A DNA stretch of 6,966 bases from JAUVZF01 sp035529015. GTDB lineage: Bacteria > Planctomycetota > Phycisphaerae > FEN-1346. The position numbers were made by a program, and so were the translations under genes. The DNA is taken from positions 1-6,966 of the forward strand of contig DATKXP010000017.1 in NCBI GenBank assembly GCA_035529015.1, in the 5' to 3' direction. This document shows, in pieces, positions 1 through 4,799 of this stretch. Position 1 is the stretch's first letter. Every line of letters starts with the position of its first letter. Below the pieces are notes generated by a model that worked only from the letters and a program-made list of their open reading frames with translations, did no database searches and was not told the DNA's origin.

Positions 1-241
1 CGAGAAGGAGGACGCCTCGCGCGGCCACGAGGCTGACTGGCTCCTCGCCTGCCGCGGCGGAAAGCCCGCCTGGGCGAACTTTGACTTCGCCGCCGCGCTC
101 ACCGAATTCAACATGCTCGGAAACGTGGCGACCCAGGTTGACGGGAAACTGGAGTTCGACCCGGTGGCCTGCAGGATCACCAACCACGCGGAGGCCGACA
201 AGATGCTGCGCCCCGAGTACCGCGAGGGCTGGTCGCTGTAA
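1..241 (+). CDS. Gfo/Idh/MocA-type oxidoreductase, C-terminal end (5' truncated by window)
   Basis: The reading frame is open from base 2 to a TAA at 239-241 and gives the last 79 residues of a protein whose start lies outside the window. The sequence runs GHEADWLLACRGG, then ANFDFAAALTE, NMLGNVA, TNHAEADKML and the end YREGWSL. This is the characteristic tail of the large Gfo/Idh/MocA oxidoreductases of Planctomycetota and relatives, where a W-x3-C-x2-G segment is followed by SNFDYxxxLTE, LLGNVA, a WD-like turn (here EFD), N-x-EA and a terminal YRxGW. These proteins usually have an N-terminal NAD(P)-binding Rossmann domain and oxidise or reduce sugars and polyols, but neither that domain nor the catalytic residues are visible here. 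Some relatives are glycosidases (GH109). The gene is followed after 46 nt by the barrel-protein gene on the same strand, so the two may be co-transcribed. The family call is by recognition of the tail; the substrate is unknown. Confidence 0.85.
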   Translation, partial: EKEDASRGHEADWLLACRGGKPAWANFDFAAALTEFNMLGNVATQVDGKLEFDPVACRITNHAEADKMLRPEYREGWSL

Positions 242-273
242 GGTCCGCCCCGCGGCCGGTCTTGAACGTGACG

Positions 274-279
274 AAGGAG
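274..279 (+). promoter_or_regulatory. Shine-Dalgarno site fixing the start at 288
   Basis: AAGGAG lies 8 nt before the ATG at 288. The frame is open further upstream to an ATG at 81, but that start falls inside the preceding oxidoreductase gene. The 288 start has this site and begins directly with a signal peptide, so it is preferred. Confidence 0.8.
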
Positions 280-287
280 AGCCGCCC

Positions 288-1865
288 ATGAGTACGATAC
301 TGCGATCTGTTCGAAGTGCGTTCGCCAGCGTGCTCGTCCTGTTGCTGCTTGCGCCCACCGCGCGGGGCCAGGACTTGTGGGAACTGGCGAAGCGGAAGCA
401 GGACGTCCACCGCTACTCCACGCTGTTCACCGCGCAGAACGTCCGCGATCACCTTGCGACCGACGAGGGCATCGACGAGGCGATCGGCTGGTGCAAACGC
501 ACCGCCGTGACCCGGGTCTTCATCGAGACGTTCCGCAGCCGCTACCAGGCCGACCGCGACAAGCTCGCCCACGCCCGCGACCGGTTCCGCGAGGCCGGGT
601 TCGACGTGTCCGGCTGCGTCACCACCACGATCGTCGGCAAGCGCTCGACCGGCTGGAACCTCATCTCCTGTTACACCGATCCGGCCACGCAGCGGCGGCT
701 GAAGGAGATCTTCGAGTTCACCGCCGGGCTCTTCGATGAGATCATGATCGATGACTTCTGGTTCACCGACTGTACGTGCCCGCAGTGCGATGCCGCCCGG
801 CGGGCGAAAACCGTAACCGTCGGCGACAAGTCGTTTCCCGTGGCCGGCGACACCTGGGAGGACTACCACTGCGAGTTGATGGTGCAACTGTCGCGCCACT
901 ACGTCCTGGAGGCGGCCAGACGCGTCAACCCCGACGCCAAGATCATCATCAAGTACCCGCAGTGGTACGACCGGTTCCACGAGCGCGGCTACGAGGTCGT
1001 GCGCCAAACCGCGGACTTCGACCGCATCTGGGTCGGCACCGAGACCCGCGACTACACCGACAAACGCTGGGGCGGCACGCCGCCGTACGAGGCGTATTTC
1101 ATCATGCGATGGCTGGGCGGCCTCGGCGGCGAGAAGTGCGGCGGCGGGTGGTTCGACCCGTATGGCACCACCGAGTACACGTACGTCGAGCAGGCTCGCC
1201 AGACCATCCTCGGCGGCGCCAGGGAGTCCCTCCTGTTCTGCTACGGCTCTTTGCAGAAGGAGACCGGTCCCAAGAACGTCGAGGCCCTTCGAACGCACAT
1301 CCCTGAACTGCTCGACGTCGCCGCCCACGTGCGGAAGCACACGCCCGTCGGCATCGCCGCCTACAAGCCCCCCAACAGCCACCCGGAGAAGGAACCGCGC
1401 GCCTACGACTTCATCGGCATGATGGGCCTGCCGCTCGTTCCCTGCCACACGTTCCCCGCTGACGCAAAAGCCGGCTTCTTTCCCGTCCACGCCCTGAAAG
1501 ACCAGGCGCTCATCGAGAAACTCTCGGCCTTCATCGCCGCGGGCAAGCCGGTCCTTCTCACTGACAGCCTCGCCGACCGTCTCGGCAACCAGGTCGATCT
1601 CGACCGGCCCAATGTCCATATCCTCGCGGTGAAAGGCAACGTCAAGGGACTCCTCGACCTGGGGAAGCCGGACGTCGATGCCCTTCGTTCCCCGCTCTTG
1701 AAGCCGTTCGGCCGTGCGTTCGAGGCACCGAACAAGGTCGCCCTCTACCTCTTCACCGGCGGCGCCTGGGTCATCGAGAACTTCAACGACCACGCGGTGA
1801 CGGTCAGGCTCGACGGCGTCGAACACACCATCGCACCGCGCGGCTGGATTCACCACTGGAACTGA
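288..1865 (+). CDS. Secreted (beta/alpha)8-barrel protein, putative glycoside hydrolase of unassigned family
   Basis: The protein has 525 residues. Residues 1-27 are a signal peptide: Arg residues, then a Leu-rich core (VLVLLLLAP), with likely cleavage at ARG|QD. Residues about 40-320 alternate hydrophobic strands and helices like a TIM barrel: TRVFIETF (75-82), EIMIDDFWF (151-159), KIIIKYPQW (218-226), RIWVGTETRD (246-255), EAYFIMRW (268-275). D155/D156 at one strand end and E252 at another are the best candidates for catalytic acids. C162, C164 and C167 form a CxCxxC knuckle right after the Asp pair, reminiscent of Cys-rich loops in GH42-like barrels. Residues about 350-460 look like an alpha/beta domain similar to the GH42 trimerisation domain. 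The last ~45 residues (VALYLFTGGAWVIENFND onward) look like a small beta-sandwich. I do not recognise a named family; glycosidase activity is inferred from fold and context. It may share a transcript with the oxidoreductase upstream and is convergent with the heparinase-like gene. Confidence 0.7.
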   Translation: MSTILRSVRSAFASVLVLLLLAPTARGQDLWELAKRKQDVHRYSTLFTAQNVRDHLATDEGIDEAIGWCKRTAVTRVFIETFRSRYQADRDKLAHARDRFREAGFDVSGCVTTTIVGKRSTGWNLISCYTDPATQRRLKEIFEFTAGLFDEIMIDDFWFTDCTCPQCDAARRAKTVTVGDKSFPVAGDTWEDYHCELMVQLSRHYVLEAARRVNPDAKIIIKYPQWYDRFHERGYEVVRQTADFDRIWVGTETRDYTDKRWGGTPPYEAYFIMRWLGGLGGEKCGGGWFDPYGTTEYTYVEQARQTILGGARESLLFCYGSLQKETGPKNVEALRTHIPELLDVAAHVRKHTPVGIAAYKPPNSHPEKEPRAYDFIGMMGLPLVPCHTFPADAKAGFFPVHALKDQALIEKLSAFIAAGKPVLLTDSLADRLGNQVDLDRPNVHILAVKGNVKGLLDLGKPDVDALRSPLLKPFGRAFEAPNKVALYLFTGGAWVIENFNDHAVTVRLDGVEHTIAPRGWIHHWN

Positions 1866-2175
1866 GAGCCGCTACGCACAGGTTCCGGCGCGCCCGGTTT
1901 GGAGGCGGGACCGATGGCGACGCCCTGACAGAGGACGCAAGCCCGCCTGTGAAACGTCTTGGCCTATGGGCTCGGATCCTGTGGTACGGAGGCAAGGAGC
2001 AACGCTGTCCGGCCAGAAAGGACCGTACTCACACCATGCGCAAGGTGGTGATAATCCTGGTCGCCGGTTCGCTTGCCCTCGCCTGCCGCGCATGGCACTA
2101 TCGCTGCACGCGGATAGTCGCATCGCGTGACGCTTGGCCTCCGGCTCGCCAGCGATGCCGTGACATCTCTCATCG
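1866..2175. other. Convergent intergenic region, 310 bp
   Basis: This stretch separates the ends of the barrel-protein gene (+) and the heparinase-like gene (-). I see no convincing gene and no classical terminator with a T-tract for either strand. It contains a doubtful short ORF starting at 2036 and a cluster of overlapping inverted repeats at 2097-2158, both listed separately. The left part (1866-2000) shows only short GC-rich palindromes such as GGCGCGCC at 1887-1894, which are expected by chance in DNA of this composition. Confidence 0.6.
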
Positions 2176-2245
2176 TTACTGCCTGGCCGGATCAGCGGCG
2201 CCGATGAAGTTGCGGTACTCCGGCCGCGCAGTCCATGCCTCGTAA
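2036..2245 (+). CDS. Doubtful small ORF with signal-peptide-like start (possible gene remnant)
   Basis: An ATG at 2036 opens a 69-residue frame ending at 2245. Its first 17 residues, MRKVVIILVAGSLALAC, look like a bacterial signal peptide: basic n-region, hydrophobic core, then ALA-Cys, which loosely resembles a lipobox. The remainder is rich in Arg, Cys and His with no recognisable domain and reads like non-coding sequence. The last 70 nt lie antisense to the heparinase-like coding region. A weak purine run (AGAAAGGA, 2015-2022) lies 13 nt upstream, farther than usual. It could be a real small exported peptide, the broken 5' end of a lost secreted-protein gene, or chance. I favour remnant or chance. 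Confidence 0.2.
   Translation: MRKVVIILVAGSLALACRAWHYRCTRIVASRDAWPPARQRCRDISHRYCLAGSAAPMKLRYSGRAVHAS
2097..2158. repeat. Cluster of overlapping inverted repeats
   Basis: Three perfect inverted repeats overlap in 62 bp. ACTATC (2097-2102) pairs with GATAGT (2113-2118) around a 10-nt loop. CACGCG (2107-2112) pairs with CGCGTG (2124-2129). GCATCGC (2120-2126) pairs with GCGATGC (2152-2158), and inside it TGGC (2135-2138) pairs with GCCA (2148-2151), giving an 11-bp interrupted stem. The first and second, and the second and third, are mutually exclusive. The position between convergent genes suits a two-way terminator or a REP-like repeat, but no T-tract follows on either strand. Function is unassigned. 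Confidence 0.4.
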
Positions 2246-4548
2246 CGCGGGTCGGCGGACCACTTGGCGTAGTCGTCCTCAACGGTGGCGGCAAGCGGCC
2301 GGTCGAGGAGGGGCTTGCCGGCCTCGGTGATGCGGATGCGGCCCGCGACTGGGCCGGACGTGGCAAAGGTCACCCTATATGTTTTGCCGGCCATGGCGAG
2401 GCGTGCGCCGACCTGGCCGCCGTCCTCGACGCGTTCGGCCGGCAGCATCTCCGGCACCGTCCGGTCGGCGGCGACGAGGACGGTGAGGAAATGCGCAGCG
2501 GGGGGCCGGCCCGTGGGCTCGACCTCGATCCGCCAACCCTCCAGGCCGATGGTGTTCTCGCGGTTATGGGCGCTGCGCCCGCCCTTGTGCTCGGCGTACG
2601 TCGCCTCGGTGGGGCCGTAGTTGATGCCATCGACCTCGAACTCGTGCCACGCGCCGCCGATGGTGCGGACGAGGCGGGCGTCCTCGGCAGGCAGGAGGAA
2701 CTTGACAAACAGCCGCCCCAGCATCCCCTGACACTTGTCGTCAATGATGAATGTGTCGCCGCCCGTGTACAGGAAGCGGCCGCCGGGCTTCGGGTTCGCC
2801 ACGAGCGTCTTCCCGTCGTCGCTCAGGACGAACTGCTTCCCGGGGGGGAGCGACGCGTCGGCCTCCCTCTTGCCGTTCCAGACCGGCTCGTAGAGCGAGT
2901 GGAGGTTCCAGATCGTTTCCAGCCCCGGCTTGGCGTTCTCGACCCGGTCGAAGATCACGAAGGCGTCGGGCCGCAGGTAGACAAACTGCCGAGTGATGGC
3001 TTTGATGCGTGTCGGCGGATACGAGTGCGTGGCGTCACCGGCGGCGTAGTCGAAGAGGGGCGAGGTCTCGTAGGCGACGATGCGGCCCTCGCGGAAGGGG
3101 CGGTCGCCCTGCTTCGGCTCGGCCAGGCCCCACGGTTTCCACCACCCCTTGGCCTGGACGGGCGACTGGCCGCCGCGGCGGACGACGTCGCGCGTCGGCT
3201 CCCCGCGCCAGTCCGCGTGGACGATGGGCTCCCGCCCGACGGTGATCGTGTTATGCGCCACCGTCTGGCGGGCGTACTCGGTCAGGTGCGGGCGGTTCTC
3301 GCCCTGATTCTGCGAACCGGCGAAGCCCAGGGCGGCGTTGTTGAGCGAATGCACCGCCCCCGTGTCGGCCGCCAGGACGCCCCGCTTCCCGATGAGGAAG
3401 TGCAGGTTGTCGGCGTTGTTGCGGCCCCAGAGACCGTCGATCTCGCCGAAGCGGCCGCACCGGAACAGCGCGTACGTGGCCCCGGGCGACCAGTCCGAGC
3501 GCATCACCGCGTGACCGTTCTCGGGAAAGAGGCGCGACGGAGGCAGCGACGCCGGTTCCACGGCGGGCAGCGCCGGGTCGTACCAGAGGAGTTTGCCCCA
3601 CACGCCGCCGTGACCCAGCGCGCTCGTCCCCCAACCCATCGAGATCTTCGAGATGACATTACCGACCCACCACTGGCCGACGCCGTCGCGGAAGCGCGTG
3701 GCGGCCAGGACGGCGAGGTTGTCGCCCTCGAAACTCGCCGGCGTCACGGTCATCCAGTGACGGCACATGGCCGTCACCCCAACGTGCACGCACTCCGGCT
3801 CGGCCGCCCACGGGCGGTAGTGGAAAAGGTACCACTCCGGCGCGTGCGCCGCGAAGTCGCACCGCGACACCCAGTCCTGGCCCGTCGCGTTCGACCAGGC
3901 CACCGCCATTGTGAACCACTCGGTGTAGAAGTGCTCGCCTGTGTAGCCGTGCGACATCGAACTGCCGCCGCGGCCTTGAGACCACGTGTTGTTGTACGCG
4001 ATGCCGCGCACCAAGTCGTCGCGGTAACTCTTTGACAGAATCTGATCCAGGTACGTGTCGTGGCCGTGGCCCCACGCGGCGAGGGCGAGGACGACGTGGG
4101 GGCGCCACCGGTTGGCCCGGATCTGCTCGACGAGGCGGTCGGCCTCGGCCTGCTGCTCGCCGGGCGTCATGCCGGCCATGACGAGGTCCGCCGCCAGCGC
4201 ATACGTCTGGTCCCAGCCCGGCCGGAGCCGCGCCTTCGCCTGGTCGAGATAGGCCCGCTCGCCGGTCAGGTGATACAGAACACCCAGGAGGACGGCCGAC
4301 GCCTTCCCCTCGTCGGCAAGTTGCCTGGCCCACGCCAACTCTCTGGCCAGGCGCGGCTCTTGCAGCCGCGCGCGCAGCCGGGGCAGGTCGGCCCTCGTGA
4401 AAAGGAGCCGCGGATGTTCCCGGCGCGCGAGCGCGCAGTCCCCCGGCACGTCCACGCCGCCGATTCGAACCGTTTCGGCACCCGCGGCACCCGCGGCGGC
4501 CGCCGTGAAGACGGACAGCGCAAGAAGGGTTGCAGCCAGACGCACCAT
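2176..4548 (-). CDS. Secreted heparinase II/III-like polysaccharide lyase-superfamily protein
   Basis: The protein has 790 residues, in the usual size range of two-domain family members. Residues 1-24 are a signal peptide (LAATLLALSVFTAAAAG, likely cleavage AGA|ET). HPRLLFTRADLPRLRARL (45-62) is the typical opening of the alpha/alpha-toroid domain, which continues to about residue 330 and includes NNTW (186-189) and SHGYTGEHF (199-207), possible active-site segments. From about 340 the C-terminal beta-sandwich domain begins with FPENGHAVMRSDW, then RNNADNLHF (376-384), LAADTG (392-397) and TVAHNTITV (429-437), the order seen in heparinase II/III-like domains. Characterised members cleave uronate-containing polysaccharides by beta-elimination. 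Here the usual HxHxD reads R376-N-N378-A-D380, so two key His are absent; D395 and H432 are kept. The enzyme may therefore be divergent or inactive on classic substrates. Upstream possible starts exist to 4728, but 4548 is chosen for its Shine-Dalgarno site and signal peptide. It is divergent from the GH123-like gene. Confidence 0.88.
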   Translation of the reverse strand: MVRLAATLLALSVFTAAAAGAAGAETVRIGGVDVPGDCALARREHPRLLFTRADLPRLRARLQEPRLARELAWARQLADEGKASAVLLGVLYHLTGERAYLDQAKARLRPGWDQTYALAADLVMAGMTPGEQQAEADRLVEQIRANRWRPHVVLALAAWGHGHDTYLDQILSKSYRDDLVRGIAYNNTWSQGRGGSSMSHGYTGEHFYTEWFTMAVAWSNATGQDWVSRCDFAAHAPEWYLFHYRPWAAEPECVHVGVTAMCRHWMTVTPASFEGDNLAVLAATRFRDGVGQWWVGNVISKISMGWGTSALGHGGVWGKLLWYDPALPAVEPASLPPSRLFPENGHAVMRSDWSPGATYALFRCGRFGEIDGLWGRNNADNLHFLIGKRGVLAADTGAVHSLNNAALGFAGSQNQGENRPHLTEYARQTVAHNTITVGREPIVHADWRGEPTRDVVRRGGQSPVQAKGWWKPWGLAEPKQGDRPFREGRIVAYETSPLFDYAAGDATHSYPPTRIKAITRQFVYLRPDAFVIFDRVENAKPGLETIWNLHSLYEPVWNGKREADASLPPGKQFVLSDDGKTLVANPKPGGRFLYTGGDTFIIDDKCQGMLGRLFVKFLLPAEDARLVRTIGGAWHEFEVDGINYGPTEATYAEHKGGRSAHNRENTIGLEGWRIEVEPTGRPPAAHFLTVLVAADRTVPEMLPAERVEDGGQVGARLAMAGKTYRVTFATSGPVAGRIRITEAGKPLLDRPLAATVEDDYAKWSADPRYEAWTARPEYRNFIGAADPARQ

Positions 4549-4556
4549 CGCAATGA

Positions 4557-4561
4557 CTCCC
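4557..4561 (-). promoter_or_regulatory. Shine-Dalgarno site fixing the heparinase-like start at 4548
   Basis: On the minus strand GGGAG lies 8 nt before the ATG at 4548. The translated frame continues upstream to 4728, but those extra 60 residues are Arg-rich and would bury the signal peptide, so the downstream start is taken. Confidence 0.75.
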
Positions 4562-4575
4562 GGACGGCGCCGTCC
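4562..4575. promoter_or_regulatory. Perfect 14-bp palindrome touching the heparinase-like Shine-Dalgarno
   Basis: GGACGGCGCCGTCC is identical to its reverse complement and ends directly next to the GGGAG ribosome site of the minus-strand gene. In RNA it could form a 5-bp stem with a 4-nt loop beside the ribosome site; in DNA it could be a repressor operator. No family of regulator is recognised, and GC-rich palindromes also arise by chance. Confidence 0.3.
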
Positions 4576-4651
4576 TATCCGGCGATACCCTCGGGCTCGT
4601 TCAGGCTCCCAGACCGTCCTGTGAGTGCCAACCCCCAGCCACAGAAGCGTA

Positions 4652-4673
4652 AACCCGCAACGCGGCGTGGGTT
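4652..4673. promoter_or_regulatory. Imperfect 22-bp dyad, candidate operator
   Basis: Half-sites AACCCGC (4652-4658) and GTGGGTT (4667-4673) mirror each other with one mismatch, and the centre at 4662-4663 is a symmetric CG; 8 of 11 positions per half are symmetric overall. The size and CG centre recall operators bound by LacI/GalR-type regulators, but this is only a resemblance. It sits about 55 bp upstream of the proposed rightward -35 element, so activation or control of the leftward gene would be as likely as repression. Confidence 0.25.
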
Positions 4674-4727
4674 CCCGACGAAACGGCTTGCGGCCACAGC
4701 CCTTGTCCGCCGGCCGGGTCCGCTGCA

Positions 4728-4756
4728 TTGCGGCGGTCGCGAGCGGCCGATAGAAT
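4728..4756 (+). promoter_or_regulatory. Candidate sigma-70-type promoter for the GH123-like gene
   Basis: TTGCGG (4728-4733) and TAGAAT (4751-4756) are separated by exactly 17 nt. The -10 element matches the TATAAT consensus at 5 of 6 positions and the -35 matches TTGACA at 3 of 6. Transcription would begin near 4763 and give a leader of about 37 nt before the ATG at 4800. The AT-rich hexamer stands out in otherwise GC-rich DNA. Confidence 0.4.
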
Positions 4757-4786
4757 GCCTTGTTGTGCCCGCCCCATTCTGCTTGT

Positions 4787-4791
4787 GGAGG
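4787..4791 (+). promoter_or_regulatory. Shine-Dalgarno site fixing the GH123-like start at 4800
   Basis: GGAGG lies 8 nt before the ATG at 4800. An in-frame ATG at 4728 would add 24 residues ahead of the signal peptide and lies at the proposed -35 element, so it is rejected. Confidence 0.8.
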
Positions 4792-4799
4792 AACAGCCG

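Larger units (their letters stand above)
4549..4799. other. Divergent intergenic control region, 251 bp
   Basis: This region lies between the 5' ends of the heparinase-like gene (-) and the GH123-like gene (+) and must hold signals for both unless the genes are read from farther away. Visible in it are a Shine-Dalgarno site for each gene, a plausible rightward promoter at 4728-4756, a perfect 14-bp palindrome at 4562-4575 and an imperfect 22-bp dyad at 4652-4673. No convincing leftward -35/-10 pair was found. Confidence 0.65.

Noticed and set aside
81..287. Upstream start at 81 for the barrel protein
   Set aside because: It would overlap the oxidoreductase coding end by about 160 nt and place an Arg/Pro-rich leader before the signal peptide; the 288 start has a good ribosome site.
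177..1856. Long minus-strand open frame (559 codons) opposite the barrel-protein gene
   Set aside because: Composition is low in aromatic and Lys residues and shows no domain; it mirrors the third-position GC bias of the real gene.
1881..1920. Possible terminator after the barrel-protein gene
   Set aside because: Only 4-bp stems (CGGT/ACCG, CCCG/CGGG) and the GGCGCGCC palindrome are present, with no T-tract.
2004..2196. Long-range inverted repeat TCCGGCCAG (2008-2016) / CTGGCCGGA (2183-2191), extended by GCTG/CAGC, as ends of a MITE-like element
   Set aside because: There is no target-site duplication outside the arms, the right arm is inside the heparinase-like coding region, and a 9-bp GC-rich match is not strong enough in this DNA.
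2491..4035. Long open frame (514 codons) on the plus strand opposite the heparinase-like gene
   Set aside because: It is Arg/Val/Pro/His-rich with no recognisable domain, ribosome site or signal, and lies wholly antisense to a clear family protein. GC-rich codon use produces such frames.
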